Positions 24,787-38,400 of a stretch of DNA of 64,000 bases are shown one piece after another. Position 1 is the stretch's first letter. Each line of letters begins with the position of its first letter. Source of the DNA: Nymphaea colorata (lineage: Eukaryota; Streptophyta; Magnoliopsida; Nymphaeales; Nymphaeaceae); contig NC_045149.1 of assembly GCF_008831285.2 (NCBI RefSeq), positions 10,194,417 through 10,258,416 of the forward strand, read 5' to 3'. The notes beneath the pieces are model-generated. The model was not told where the DNA came from and made no database searches. It saw only the letters and a list, made by a program, of their open reading frames with translations. Both the position numbers and the translations under genes were made by a program.

Positions 24787-25365
24787 ATTAGGACTGAACA
24801 CGAGCAGAGTCGAACCCGAGCTCAGTCAGCTCGAACTCGGCTTGACTTTTATTTTGCTCGGCACCAGCTCGAATTGAGCTTTATAAAGTTCGCTTGAACA
24901 CGAGTCTATCATAGTGATGCATTTTGACCTCGACTCGTTTGAGCTTGTTTAACTCGTTTAGCTTCAGCAAAGGCGTGGGCTTCTGCCTGCTACAGAAGGA
25001 GATGGTAGTGGAGGCGAGATGATGAGAGCGGAGCTTTAGAGGTCTCTATAGAGAAGAGAAGAGCAACAATGACAAAAACCTTAAAAAAAAAACACTTCAG
25101 ACCAACAAGGGTTTCAGCTTACAAAAACCTTTGGATCTATGGTTTCAATACCCTCGAGCTCGAGCAAGCATTTTGTGACCTCGCTCTGATGAGGCATTTT
25201 GAACAGAGAATCCTTGCACTTGAGCAAGGCATAGAGCTTTTCAACGAGTCGAGGTAACTCGAACTCGCTCGATAAACTTGACTTGAACTCAACTCGTTTA
25301 TTAAACGAGTTAAGTATGAATCAAGAAATGAACTCGACAACATAAACGAGTGGACCTTGAGTTAA
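24787..25365. mobile_element. CGAACTCGACTCG-rich inverted-repeat element, copy 1
   Basis: The left end begins CTGAACACGAGCAGAGTCGAACCCGAGC. The right part holds words such as AACTCGAACTCGCTCGATAAA and TTGACTTGAACTCAACTCG. The same vocabulary, in inverted arrangement at both ends, defines the 415-bp element at 51746-52160, so this is a diverged relative. Ends and duplication are not resolved here. Confidence 0.55.
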
Positions 25366-25559
25366 GTGGACATCATGCTAGTTAAGCAAATGAAATATCA
25401 TGATAATCTCCATCATCTCATATAAAGTTATAAAGAGGTAACCCAATTACTATACGAGCAAACCACCATTTTGCCACCCTAAGGCTGATAAAATCTCACT
25501 TCTAGATTGCTGCAAATTAAAAGGGATAATAACATATTTATATGGGTTAACTGCTAACC

Positions 25560-28500
25560 CTAATTTCTCACCAAATTCAGCCAGTACCTCTTTTAACACT
25601 TCTGATTAATCTATTGTCAGCACAACTAAACCAGACTAAGTTATCTGCAAAAAGTGCAGCACGAATTACTTCATCAAATCTCAGGTTTTTCAACACTTCC
25701 ATAATCTTCTCTCAACCATTTGCTTTAGGCTTCTGGTTAAGATTTCAGTCACACAATTAAAACTTCCTTCACCTAGTGCTCATGGAATATCAAATATATT
25801 ATAGCATTATAAAATGAATCTCCCCGAGTTTCTGTCTACATTACATGCCTTGGAAATATCCAATTTAAAGCAACTCTTTAATTGTTGCCATTGTCTATAC
25901 TAGTAAACGTTTCATGCACTAATAAAAATTAATCTTTGATCAATCACCTTGATAAAAAAAAAAAACACTATTGTCTCTATCTATTATCCTTGCTAATAAA
26001 ATGTTCAGTCTTTTAGTCATAAGTTCAACAATTACTTTATAAATTATATTATAGAATGCTAATAACTGAAAGTCTCCTGTATTTATAGTAACTGTTGCTG
26101 TTTATAAATCAACACAATTTATGTTTTATTCACTTGATGAACCAACATGCCAGATTTAAAAAAGTCATACACTGCCCAAAAATTTCAAAACCAACTATAT
26201 GTAAATAAACTTTAAAAAATTTACCCCAAACCCAGTAGGGCCTAGAGCTTTCACATTCTTCATCAAAAACACCATCATCTTACTTCATCAATATTTACAG
26301 GCTTTTAACATATTTTCATTTTCAAGTGTTGGCCATATATCTCTCCCCTAAATGTCCAATCAAGCCAACTTCCATCTCTTTACCCCTAAAAAACTTTATG
26401 AATAAGCTCTTATAGGCATAATGGATAATTCTCAATTTTTGCAACAAACCATTCACTTCCATCATCAATATTTTCGTATTCAACTAATTTCGTTTTACCA
26501 TTATTTGAAAGAATTTATAAGATTTTGTCACCTAACCATGTTATTTTGACCTTTTGTTTCTAAATATCACCAATTCTAACAAAGATTTTTCGACTTCTTT
26601 CTAGATGTACCTCTCATATTCTACATCATACCCCTGCTTCAAATAAAACCTTTGTTAAATATTCCCAAATTTCCATTTCAAACTTTGAGCTCTTATCTCT
26701 ATGTTACTATTCCAGTTTTGATTTCATATAAACTTCTCCTCTGCGGATTCCAATTTGTTTAACAGGCAAATCAGGGGACAACCTGATCTGGCTCTCTCTA
26801 ATCATTATTTGACATTCCAGATGCAAAAAGTCTGGTAGTTATAAAAATCTGAAAAGTGTTTTCTCCAACATCCATTATTTCTTCAACAGTTAGAAGTAAA
26901 ACACAATGATCTGACATAGAACTTGGAAGAATTTCAGATGAGAAAACACATGTGAAGTATGCCCGCTATCACTGTCTATAATTGCTCAATCTATATTACA
27001 TTGGTTGTTTTTTTCTCCTATACGGCTATTGTATCTAATAATAACAACTTCAATAATACAAACTCTTACAAACCAATTAATGTCCTTCGATGATCTATGG
27101 CGCATATATTGATTCTCCCTCAAAAAATGAAGATCGTGCGACATCATTAGGGTGTCCACTCTACTAATATTCTCAACCAAATACTTAAAAGACTCACTAT
27201 GAAACAGCCTACGAGGATGCAAACGATAACAAAACTTACATACCTAGCCTTCGGCCGATGATCCATACATTCTATAAAGATCCAATATTTACAAATTTTT
27301 CTTATTGTTACCAACACATCTTCAAGTATGCATTCTATTGCAATTCATAAAGTTATTTTTCTTTAACATTGGGGCAAATAAAAGCACCACCTCAAGAGAC
27401 TACTACTAGAAATTCCAACTCATGTTATGTTGAACAACTAGTTTAACTATCTCCCTAATGTTCCAAGTGAAAATTTTCATTTCTACAAAGCACTTCCTAA
27501 TTGATGCAACATCCAATTCCTCAGGGTCAAGATTCTACTTCTCAAGTGCTAATGGTTTATTGTCAAAAGCATTTGAACCGTCCCCTTCATATTAGTTGTT
27601 TATTTATTCTGCATACATTGAACCAAAACATGAACTTGGCTCGGCATTTAAGCCGAAGCTTGCTTGAGCTTTTTTTAAAGAAAGAGGCACCATATAGATT
27701 TGAACATAGAATCTCCCACATACCAGTCATGTGCATACCCATTTGAGAAATCTATTTTTTTTATAATTTTATGAGACGTATTTTATATATTTTCTTTCTC
27801 GAGCTGAGCCCACTTAACTTGACCTTGACTCATTTAGGTTGTCGAGTTCATTTCTTAACTCGAACTTGACTCGTTTAATAAATGAATCGAGTTCGAGTCA
27901 AGTTTATTGAGCGAGTTTGAGTCAAGCTCAAGTTAGCTCAACCTGTTAAACAGCCCAACTCTCCACAGAATGATTTGAAAAATCATCTAGGAAATTCTAG
28001 GAAATAACGAGTGTACCTGGGCAGGGTGATGTCCCCTGTTCATAAGATGAAAGTTTTACCTCTATATTGTGGTATTCCATACTAGAACGCCGATCCACCA
28101 GTGCATCAATTCTATGTTTAAGATCCTTCTCCTCCTCCATCAATGTCTTGTCTTTCTCATCTTAAAAAGCCTCTACTAGAACCCCAAACTTATCTCATTG
28201 ATCTGCTCCATTTCCCTCATTTGGTTATTTTCCACAAATAAACCTCTGCCCTTCCTATCTAATTCTCATCATCCCTGCCTACATCATCCCTCTTCTTGCT
28301 AGCTTCACTTCTTTTCAACCCTTATTTACAGTTTTTTATTGCTTTTCAGATTGCCTTACCTCCACTTTCTTTGTAACGTACAAACTCGCCTCATGCCGTG
28401 TGCAAAATGTTATACAAATTTCATACAAAGCTTCCTGACCTAATCGTCTCACTCTCATCCATCTCTAGTTCTACTGCTTTTTTTGGAACAAGCTTCACCT

Positions 28501-29145
28501 ACACATCCAAATAAACACATGCAAAACTCTTTCTAACCTAGAAACTATTAAAGTGTCTGCACAAAAAAAATCGCCTGCAAAGCCTTTGCCACTATCTCAA
28601 GCATCCATTTATTCCACAAGACACATTATCAACCTGCATAAGAGGACTTCAAGATTGTCCTTAATTAGGATCCAACTGCCCAACTTCTAAATACAGGATC
28701 CAAGAAATCCCCCTCCCCCCACCAAGAAAAAAAAAAACCCTAGGGTTTCTAATTTTCCCCGAGGTTTCTTCAATCTCCTAGCTATGAAATCATAATGAAA
28801 ACTTTTGCTATAAATATTGCCAACAAAACAACACAAAGTTGTCCATTTGGAAGGAAACTTCATCTCCTCAAGAGCAGATGCTAAAATCATGGTATGAGAA
28901 TGCCCACTCCCTTTCTCCACAACCACCAGAGCTCCCATCTCAACCTCCATTTCCAATGAAGAACCAACCAAATCTGACCATGAATTTGAAAACGCTGGTA
29001 TCCCTGCACGTTCTGACTCTCTTCTTCCATTGATATCTCTCCATTCAGCTCCACCTTTCTCCTCTAGGTTTCTAGTGATGAAACCCTGTAACTCCCTTTG
29101 AGAACCATCCTCCCCCTTGAGTTGTTGATCTCGTGTCACCTCCAT
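25560..29145 (-). mobile_element. Degenerate LINE retrotransposon, interrupted by an inverted-repeat element
   Basis: On the minus strand the order is that of a plant LINE. An ORF1-like open stretch covers 29145-28687, followed by a decayed segment resembling the DUF4283/zinc-knuckle protein to about 28150. An endonuclease start resembling TWNIRG lies near 27480. Pieces of reverse transcriptase follow, including an LGP-GF...FF block near 26240 and an ALFADN sequence at about 25640-25660 corresponding to the FADD active-site region. Stops and frameshifts are dense, so it cannot be active. A smaller element is inserted at about 27620-27958. Confidence 0.55.
27620..27958. mobile_element. CGAACTCGACTCG-rich inverted-repeat element, copy 2
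   Basis: The right end, AGCTCAACCTGTTAAACAGCCCA, parallels the GCTCGTTGTGCAGCCCT end of the 51746-52160 element. The left end near ATGAACTTGGCTCGGC is diverged. Internal words include GTCGAGTTCATTTCTTAACTC and ACTTGACTCGTTTAATAAA. It sits inside the LINE relic. The exact left boundary is uncertain. Confidence 0.5.
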
Positions 29146-30190
29146 ATATATATATAAACCTACATTTGGAGATAATTTATACTAGGAAATGCAAGCCATG
29201 CTGTCACCATGGATTGACATAGGTTTATTGCAAGCCCTTTACTGTTTTATGAAAGAGTAATTGCCATTCGCCCATTTTTAGCTACCCATTTAATTGTCCT
29301 GCATAATGACAAGGTAAATGACGATAATTCGTGCTTTGAATCACAAACATGCGCTAGAGGAGGCAAGGTGTTTTTATATGGTTCAGACCTTAAAACATTA
29401 TGAGCTAACACCCACACCCATGACAACACCAAGAAGATTCTTTTTCAAGAAAAAAAACTGGTGAGACATTCATGAGAACATTGAGAAGAAAATTGCCGGC
29501 TTGATTCAACCTTCTTATCAAAAGAATATAGTAACCTGAAAAAGGTGTGGAGAGAACGTTCCTAGTATTAGATGTAGATAAAATGTATTCAACAATTCAT
29601 TCATTCCACTTTAGATCTTCGATCATTTTTCATCTGTGCACTATGAAAGCTGGACTAGCCATGACACGCATTGCTGTTTGATCGTCACGATGCATTCCCA
29701 TCAAAATATTGGCTTCCAAGCTAAAATGTCTGAGGTAATTTTTAGCCTAAACGACAACACAAGTAGCTAAGGCCACCACGTCTGTGTAGTTTGTACTGGC
29801 CTCTGTAGCATAACAGGAAACGACATTTTGTTTTCTAGTTTTCTAAATAGGTTTCTTCCAACAAACACACCGTCTTGTTATGAGCTTCCTGTCAATGAAA
29901 TTCCCAGCCCCATATACATCTGAAAAGAGATGAATTTGCTGTGATAATTTAGTTTCACCAAGATGGGTTGCTTTATGGAATTCTTTGAGTGTCTCAAAAC
30001 TCTTTAACTTGCCAACGTAGAAGCATGGGTTGGAGAATGCGTGCGTTGACTCATTATGCTCACAACCTAAGCAATAGAACTGTTAAAGAAATCTGTTCGT
30101 CTACAGTAGCTTTCTTTGTCTTCAAGACTCCAGCCATTTTGAAATCTGTGATATGGTTGCATAGATAGGCTGGCTTTGAACAGATTGTAC

Positions 30191-30232
<42 letters not shown>

Positions 30233-30900
30233 TCCCTTCACTATTAAGTAAAAAGTGCCTAGCATTTAGTGAAATAGAAAAGAAACACATGCTCGAGTTT
30301 CAAAAAATTTTTTATTACAACTGCCCATTAATCTGAGCAGCTAATAAAACATAAAAAGTTTTATAATATGACTACAATTTTTTCCTTTTGTAACTCCAAG
30401 CCTGATTTTGTGAAATATTCGAAGCATTTACTCCTCAAAAGATTATCAAAAAGCCTTCTTACTGGCACTTCGCTTTCAGGACCAAAAGTATCTCCGGACA
30501 TAAAAACCCATCATTTAAATAGACACAGTAAGCAGGGTGTCACCATGTTAACTTGTCCGGAAGCCATTAAATATCATTTGATAGCAGTAACCAAGAACAA
30601 AAAAACCAAAGTTTAAAACTGCTTAATCAATACCCAAGAGGGGTCGTTCTCTCAGTCTCATGGTTATGATACATGAAGCAAAGCTTTGTGAAACATTGCA
30701 TTAATATTGGATGAAAGCATTCAAGAAAACAAAGCGGAGGCTTTTTTTAAAAATGTTGCATTAATATAAAATGATTCGAGGAGAAAACGATGCGATGCAG
30801 GAAGCACAACTAAAAGTAAAGAGACAAACTTCTTTTTTTTTTCCTTTTCCTGGTAATTCGATGCTCCTCTTCTTTTCCTTTGAGCCATAGAAAGTTGCAT
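29146..30900. other. Intergenic DNA
   Basis: No gene or named repeat is recognised apart from the GA microsatellite within it. Composition is AT-rich. Confidence 0.4.
30194..30229. repeat. (GA)n microsatellite
   Basis: A pure GA array of about 18 units. Confidence 0.95.
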
Positions 30901-31019
30901 TACTTTGTGAAGGGCAGCTAGAGATTTTTAATCTAACAGCCCGGGGTTTAGCACTTACTGCTTAGCAGTAGCAGTCGCAACTCGAAAATAGCAGTAGGAG
31001 TAGCCTTTCCCTGCTGCCT

Positions 31020-31371
31020 TTCTTAATAAGAGCTATCTTTGCCTTTCCCCGTACAGAACAGAGCCCTCTTCTTCTTCTCTCTTTCTCTTATTCTTAAACC
31101 CTAAAAGGAGAAACTCCCAAAAACCCATCTCCCAAAGGGAATCCTGCAACACCCTTAATAGCCAGAACAAGACAACCAACACCCTCTTCCTCTCTTTCTC
31201 TCGCTCTTTCTGAAACCCCTTTACCACCGACCTTTCTCTCACACATCTGGAGAAAGGGGAAAGGGGAAAGGGGAAAGAAACCCTCCTTCCAATGGCTTAA
31301 ACAACACAGCTGCAGGAGAGAGCATCCACCAAAAAATAAGTACAGAGAAAACGCACAGGTATATAGTCCTT

Positions 31372-31417
<46 letters not shown>

Positions 31418-31527
31418 CAACGGAGGAAAGGAAGGTGGTCCATCTGAATCAACCTTCCCTTCCCTTTCCCCCCCTTTTTTTCCAGTCGGGGGAGGAGGAG
31501 AGGATCGTCGGGGAGGGTGTCGAGGGC
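31020..31527 (+). promoter_or_regulatory. Upstream and 5' leader region of the TCP gene
   Basis: The stretch is strongly pyrimidine-rich on the plus strand, typical of a plant leader. It contains a telo-box AAACCCTA at 31096-31103 and a CA/GA microsatellite at 31372-31416. The reading frame is open upstream of 31528 but contains no ATG there, which supports 31528 as the start. The transcription start was not located. Confidence 0.5.
31372..31416. repeat. Compound (AC)n-(GA)n microsatellite in the TCP leader
   Basis: An AC array is followed directly by a GA array about 110-155 bases before the TCP start codon, so it probably lies in the 5'UTR. Confidence 0.9.
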
Positions 31528-32160
31528 ATGGGCACCGAGCTTGTACTGCACCAATCACAGCAGCATCCAGAGGCGACGCCGCCTCGGGTTAGCAGCGGTT
31601 TGGGAGGCGATCGGAAGGCGAGCGCCGTCGTCGTCTCTCGGAAGGGTTCATCGAAGGACCGGCACACCAAGGTGAACGGGCGGGGTCGGCGAGTGCGAAT
31701 GCCGGCGCTCTGTGCCGCCCGGATCTTCCAGCTGACCAGGGAGCTCGGCCACAAGTCCGACGGCGAGACCATTGAGTGGCTCCTCCGCAAGGCCGAGCCT
31801 GCCATCGTCGCCGCCACGGGCACGGGCACCATCCCAGCCTTCTCATCCGCCGTTTCGGGTCCGATCCTCCCCTCCGCACCACCAGCCACGGCCACGCCCT
31901 CCTCATCATCCTCCCCACCTACCTCCTGTTCCGGCTCTTGTTCTGTCTCTGCGTCGACCCCGAAGCCGGTGCAGACCATGCCCGCGCCTCCCATGCCGCC
32001 CGCGCCTAACCTTTTCGCGGTCTCCGGCTATGACGCCGCCACAATCTGCCGGATGGGCATGGAGTTTCCTGGCGCGCCCTTCCGGCAGATGCCATACATG
32101 GCCATGCTCCTGCAGCCCGTCTCAGAGGAGACAGAGGAGCAGCAGAGGCTCGACGAATGA
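31528..32160 (+). CDS. Class I (PCF-type) TCP transcription factor
   Basis: A single exon encodes 210 residues. The TCP domain spans about residues 42-100: a basic region [17 protein letters not shown], then [19 protein letters not shown] forming helix I and loop, then [13 protein letters not shown] as helix II. The short basic region and the ATGTGTIPA extension mark class I (PCF), whose members bind GGNCCCAC-type sites as dimers in the nucleus and act on growth and cell division. Cys62 is the class I cysteine linked in the family to redox-sensitive binding. The rest is a Pro/Ser/Ala-rich low-complexity region (about 105-170) and an acidic, Gln/Glu-rich tail. The start at 31528 is the first in-frame ATG (context GGCATGG). 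The coding region is far richer in GC than its surroundings. The protein is shorter than TCP7 or TCP21, so the exact orthologue is not assigned. Confidence 0.95.
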   Translation: MGTELVLHQSQQHPEATPPRVSSGLGGDRKASAVVVSRKGSSKDRHTKVNGRGRRVRMPALCAARIFQLTRELGHKSDGETIEWLLRKAEPAIVAATGTGTIPAFSSAVSGPILPSAPPATATPSSSSSPPTSCSGSCSVSASTPKPVQTMPAPPMPPAPNLFAVSGYDAATICRMGMEFPGAPFRQMPYMAMLLQPVSEETEEQQRLDE

Positions 32161-34373
32161 GAAAGTTGAAGAGAACCCAAGAAACGTTTCTTGTCTGACT
32201 GCCCATTCAAATCGGTCTCTCTCCCACCCTCTCTCTCTCTCATCTGCTTTGCTGTGGAGAAGTTCCGAGATCTGATGCGTTGGAGATGGGCTTTGTAGAG
32301 TTTTCTTTTCTTTTTAACATGAATCTTTCTCCTATAGATTATAAGAGCTTTTTCCATTCAAGAGGAATAATGGAGTCGCCCTTTTTCTTCTGTTTGTTGG
32401 GGTCCATGGTGGTCTTCACGCAGCACAATAACTTGAGAATTTTCTGAGACTTTCGGAGTTCCTAGATCTCCATTACAGAACGCTGTTGAACTTACTGCAG
32501 CAGCAGAAGCGTGTGCTTTTAGAGAGAACACTGAGCACGACTGGTCAGGGACTAGGGAGGAAGGCTTGACGGCAAGTTGATGAACATGGTCGTGTTTGGC
32601 ATGATTGTGCCAGGCGTGTCCTTCACGCTTGGAGTTCAGGATCCGTATGCTGCTTAGTTCGTAAACTTCGTCACTGATTTGCACGGCTGTACGACTCTTT
32701 AGGTTTGCCCTTTCGTCAAAAGCTTACGAACTTGGTCGTGTTCAGCGAGCACCGCGTTTGGTATTCTCAAAACGCCGAATGCGGGACCATGTCCTCCATT
32801 TTTCTGATAATGTGGAAGTGAAACTGGACAGAAACAGGATCCAGGTGCCAAAGGGCATCTTTGAGCTCTACATCTTATAATATACATGTATTCTACAGTT
32901 CTACTTCCTGTAGGATGCATTTGGACGACACCCTCACAAACTTAGTTTTAAGAAATCTTGATTTTGTAAAAACCAAATTTTTAATGGGTTTTGAAAGACG
33001 GGTTTCTGCATTTGGGTGGTACACTAAGAACACCTTTTTTTTTTCATGAATTAAGGGAGAGTGTTGGTCAAACTGGGTTTTCACACCATCAGAACACATC
33101 CCAAACCTGTTTGTGGAGGTAATTGGGCTCACATCCAAGTGCCCTTTTAAGCTTTTACCATATATATATACTGAAAATTGAACTTGCATTTGATGATTTG
33201 ATGACATTGCAAATGAGAATGAGTTAGCAATGATAGCACAGACACTGTTCTGCATCATCTTGGGTTTGAATCTGAAGCCATCGAGCTTTTCTTTAGACAG
33301 CATATTAGGCATCCTTTGATTTCACTTAAAAGGTGCATGTTCACTTACTTAGGTGGGGCAGTCGAAGCTTTTTTTCTAGATGGACTTTGCATGTGAAATC
33401 AATAAATAGCGTCATTTAAACACTCCTACAGTTCTCCATGTCTTTAACCCAATAGAGAAAATCAGGTCACTCCTTGCTTAGCTTTAAATTAAAAGGTTAA
33501 AAGCTTCCTTATCCGAAAGTACAGGATGTGGTCCCCTAACATTTGCCTTTGTACTGGTTCTATATTGTTAATGAACTCTTTGCAACAGTTTGCCAACAGA
33601 AATTGCAGTTAACGACCTTCGTGAAATCCTGGTTATGAACATTTGTCGTTTTAAACCTTTGGTCAATCTTGATCCACCTGAATGTGTGTGGATTACATTG
33701 AAATCTTGGGATCATTTTGATTTGGTTTGGCAACTTCATTCAGTTGAAGTTGGTCGAGGTAAAAAAAAATTCCACTAACAAGGTGCAAGTGACGGTTTCC
33801 AGAAAGAAGAGCAGAAAAATACAGCCTTCAAAGAGAAGTAGTGGGAAAATAAGATATACTATGTACTTAAACATCAACGTTTCTTGCAGATATTTGTCAA
33901 CCCTCATATGATTACAGAATAATAATGACGACCCTCATAAATACCAATATGAAAAGCAAGGAGATAAGCAGGAAAGGTTGCCGTTGAATGCTTCAAGTAT
34001 CTTGCGGTGTACCATCGGCCTTCCTTTATGTTTCCTAATCCCATTGATTTGCGTTGCCTAATGCCAACTATAACTTCATAAAGTGCCCTGCACGATCTGC
34101 AAATATTGTTTTCATATCCTTCTCATATAAACTGAGAGGTATTAAATGTAATATATTTTCAATGTAATCAGTACTGCAGCCAGTACCAGAGAATTCATCA
34201 ATCTCTTTGGTGGACCATCTCATAACCATTATTTTCAGAACTAGATGGTTCTTCCTGTCTTCTGTGGTTTCCAACAAGATTATCAGTTAAGTCAGTTGGA
34301 GGGCGTTTCTGGTTCAAAGTCCAGGAAAACTTTGGTCAGTTTGGGAACAAACAATATTCAACAACAAAGCAGC
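32161..34373. other. TCP 3' region and intergenic DNA
   Basis: The first 200 bases or so are probably TCP 3'UTR. A MITE-like repeat lies at about 32911-33146. No further gene is seen before the end of the OTU gene, which is on the opposite strand. Confidence 0.4.
32911..33146. repeat. MITE-like element with about 20-bp imperfect inverted ends
   Basis: The left end AGGATGCATTTGGACGACAC pairs with the reverse complement of the right end, AGGGCACTTGGATGTGAGCC. The interior is AT-rich and non-coding. No clear target duplication was found, so boundaries are approximate. Confidence 0.5.
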
Positions 34374-35388
34374 CTATGGAAACAGTAGTTGGCCGTCAAT
34401 ATTACCTCCCTCCGGATAAATTGAGTTGTAATGCACCTCGGCCCAGAAGCTCAAGAATATAACTGCACGTCATTATAATGCATGCAATATCTCAATCAGA
34501 GAGATTTTCTTTCTAAAAGGAACATGTTATCAATGACATAATTAGGCAAGCATAAGCCATGCAAGAAAACACACGTCAGCAAGTAGCCATTGCATAAAAC
34601 ATATAGTTGTACTTGCATCCATGGAAATGAAGCAATTGTTGTATCCACCAGTATATGCACTTGCTGTGTTAATGAGAGAGAAAGAGAGAGTTGCTTACTT
34701 CTGTTTATATTATTGTTTTTCTTTGCATAACTGCTCAATATGTTGTACAAATGATTATTCGACATGGGCCATGAACCAGCAGAAGATAAGGGAGGTGTAC
34801 ACCATGCAAGAAGCCATAGTGAATATGAACTTCTGAAAATAGGAACTAAACCTATTTCTGAACTTGTAGAATTTGTTACTTAGAATGTGATTAAATGATA
34901 AATATATTTGCACTATATTGCATAATTACTGGATGCTTATATCAACTAGTCTTCATGTAGGGCATTGTTTCCAACAGAGCACTTCAAGTGAGCAAAAGAA
35001 GTATGTAGGTATTGACAGTTGCAAAATGAATATTTTGGGTTTGAAAGTTAACAGCTGCATACACATATAGTAGGTTTTTACTGTCTGTCCTTTAAAAGTC
35101 TTCCCCAATGATCTTGTTCAAGAACATATCAAGGTATCAGTCATGAACGATCAGGTTCTCACTTTCATTGGCTTTCAGCCTGGGCAAAGACAGAAACCCT
35201 ATGGGTGGGGCACCATACCTGTGTAGACACAGATGGCATGGGTGTGGGTATGGGACACTGCTCAGACAGCAGACTCAGATGCAGATTTTTCATTTTTTTG
35301 GTATGTTTTGTTTAGTAATGTATACTTAATGAATATAAACAACAAATATATATGTTTGTTTGCTTACAATCTCATTGTTGCTCTCTCT

Positions 35389-35423
<35 letters not shown>

Positions 35424-38400
35424 TTTTCAAAAATATTTTGCACCTGTATCCACACCCATGTGACATAGCTAAAACTTATTCTGATAGTCACAAGATTGGG
35501 ACATCTGGAGCCAAATGTAACTTCTGAGATGAAATTTAGAGTGGCAATAAAGACAAAGTATGTCCTCTTTTCCTGTCAATGCAGCAGCAGAAATGGATGA
35601 GACTATAGTTAGGGATGTTCATGAACAGCTCGGCCAGCTCAAGTCTCTAAACTCACAGCACAAGCTTCGCTCAAGCAGGAGAAAGCTAGAACTCGGCTTG
35701 ACTATGCTCGAGCTTGAATCTGGCTTAAGCTTAGGTAAGCTGACACAGTGATTAGAGTTCTACACTCTAATCCCCATGGGAAAAGCACCAGAAGACGAAA
35801 ACAGAAAGAGAAAATGCATGAAAACAAAGGGAAATTCAATAGCAAAAGGAAATTAAGGTTTTCTCAACATCAGTTAGCTCCTAATGAAAAGAAAAGAGGC
35901 CTTTTTAAGGGCCCTAAACCTGAGATCTGAAGTAGATCTGGGGTCCATAAAACTAAAAGATCCAAACCCAAAAATAACGTTAAATTCCAAATAAGCCTGG
36001 ATCCGAATATAAGAAACAATCTACTCTAGACTATCCAGAGTCACATGCCATATATTAAAAAAATGGTTTTTCATGGACAAGGGACAAGGGGACTCAAACA
36101 TTGAACCTGCCTTTTGCAAGTCCCACGGAACTCCCACGAGCTTAGACGATTTTAATAGTGTCAAGCCTGTCGGTCTATCTCAAGTTCGACTCATTTAATT
36201 GAACGAACTGAGTTCTTATCTCGAACTCGAGCTGAGCGAATTCGAGTCAAGCCCGAATTGGCTCAACCCATTGAACATCCTCAAAGTATGAGTTTGAATG
36301 ATCGCATCCCTAAACGTTTCTGCAGTACCAGAACCTCATGCACATCTTGCATCAGGTGTTCATGGGTAGCAGGCCAAATTTACCATTTAAAATTTATAAA
36401 ATTTGACTGCAAATCTATGGGCTGTCACCAGCTAAGGCTGATCAATAACATGAAATACAAACAAGAATTTTAATGTTCCCAACCTTTTGAAGCATCAACT
36501 TGAAAGGGACAAAAGCCCTTTTAATCTTCAAAGGCAAACTGGAATCTGGATAAAGTCTCAACCAATTGTCCTAAAGTGCAGTAGAAACTTTTTTCTACTC
36601 TTTAAACATTTTGAAAGGAAACATGAAATAAATGTAAAATCCCGCAAAATGGTAAACACGTTTTAAAAACTTGAACATGACATGAAGCTTTATATAACTG
36701 AGTTTGTCCCTAGATTCTTCAGAAAGCACCTCAAAATGCTGCACATACCTCGGTTTGATTTCTGAACATTTGGCGAGATATCAATGATGCAGGTGTCCTT
36801 GAAAGATGTAAAAACACATATCCTAACTCCATACTGAAACACAAAAGAATGATTATGACATCACCAGAACTGTCTACCTTTAGTTTTTCAGATACAATTA
36901 TAATTTTTCCAAGAGCTGAAATGCTTGAAATCTGGTATACTGTGGACAACAATGTTTCAGGTTGGAGAACAAGGACAAGACGCCATAAACAAATACAACT
37001 AGGTCAACTGAGGTTTGTTCTTCCTTTAAAAAACTTTAGGATTTGACTAAGGTTAGCAGGATAGAGAATAGAACTAGTTATTTGAGCGAATATGGTATGC
37101 ACTTTTGCTTGAAAACTCTACCACTCTGAATCCCGTCATGAGTTCATCATTGCTGAATTGCCTAAAATTCTTGAAAAGCTACGATGCTGGAACGAGTTCA
37201 TGGGCATGCTACATATGTCAATCTGATTTTGCATCTGCGAATGTATATGTTATAAAGAATAAGTCACTGCCTTAATTGACTGCTAAGACAGATATTTGCT
37301 TAATAGTCAAGGTAGAGAGAACTAACAGACACATCGAGATGGCTTATGGCAAAAATGCTGCAGAAAGTTTGACAGTGGCAATGAGAGTTGCAGTAACTTA
37401 TCTGAAACTACACAATCAGCCAAAGGCTTGCCACTTGTAAATTTAAGTATTTAGGAAAACTCCAGTTCATATTCTGGTAAAAGCAACTATATTATTTTGG
37501 CTATTCATGGCCTGAACGTGCAGCTAACTGCAGTTTCTGAACAAAAGCCAGAACTAGTTTGTCTAGTTTCTTCGAGTGGATGCAAACGTAAAGCTCTGAG
37601 ATGTAGCTTAAACACTAAAAAGGAAAGGCACAGCCTAGCAGAACATCACATCTTACCCAATCTGCAGCCGCCTGCAATGTGACATGATCACCCCATTCTC
37701 CATCCCTGTATTCGCCATGGGAAAAATTTTAAGGTACAAGAAATTCCAAAAAGATGATCAATAAAAACTTAAGTCCACAGAGAGGAAGCCTGTTGCAGCT
37801 AAACAACATACCTTGACATTTTCTCTATATAGTCACCGTAAGCCATGGGCACATATCCAGCATAAATTTCTGGTTGGGCACTGAGCTGAAAAAAGAATTA
37901 TACAAAAAAGGATCATGTTCAGGATAACACATTAGCAGTCCAACTGCCAAAGTAAAACTCAGGAAGAGTTGAACTATTAAAAGACGATCCTGGTGAAACC
38001 AAATAAAAGGGAAATTTACCTGATTTACAATTTCTTGCCTGACAAAATTGTGATGCTCAGGCGTGCGATAAAACTGATCGGACAGTGCTCGAAACTGAGA
38101 AAGAAAGGAAAACGTAAAATGTTCATACTGCACTCAACAGAGAAACATTATTAATCCAGTCAATTAAGACTTTTATTGTTCACAAGATATAAGTAGGGGA
38201 CTCAAGATCTCATAAGATAGTGAATTATGAAAACAAACATCTTGCAGAGGCTTCCACCTGTTTAAAATTTAAAGAACTATGATATAGAGGTTTAACAATG
38301 AACAGAAGTGAAACACTTAGGAAGAACATATATAAATATAAATATAAATAAATAAATAAATAATATAAATATATATATATATATTTATATGTGTGTGTGT

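Noticed and set aside
28687-29145. 152-codon open frame considered as an independent gene
   Set aside because: Its position and following decayed sequence fit the ORF1 of the LINE relic, and there is no separate gene evidence.
31449-32275. Long open frames in other frames of the TCP gene
   Set aside because: They arise from high GC content; the TCP domain fixes the true frame.
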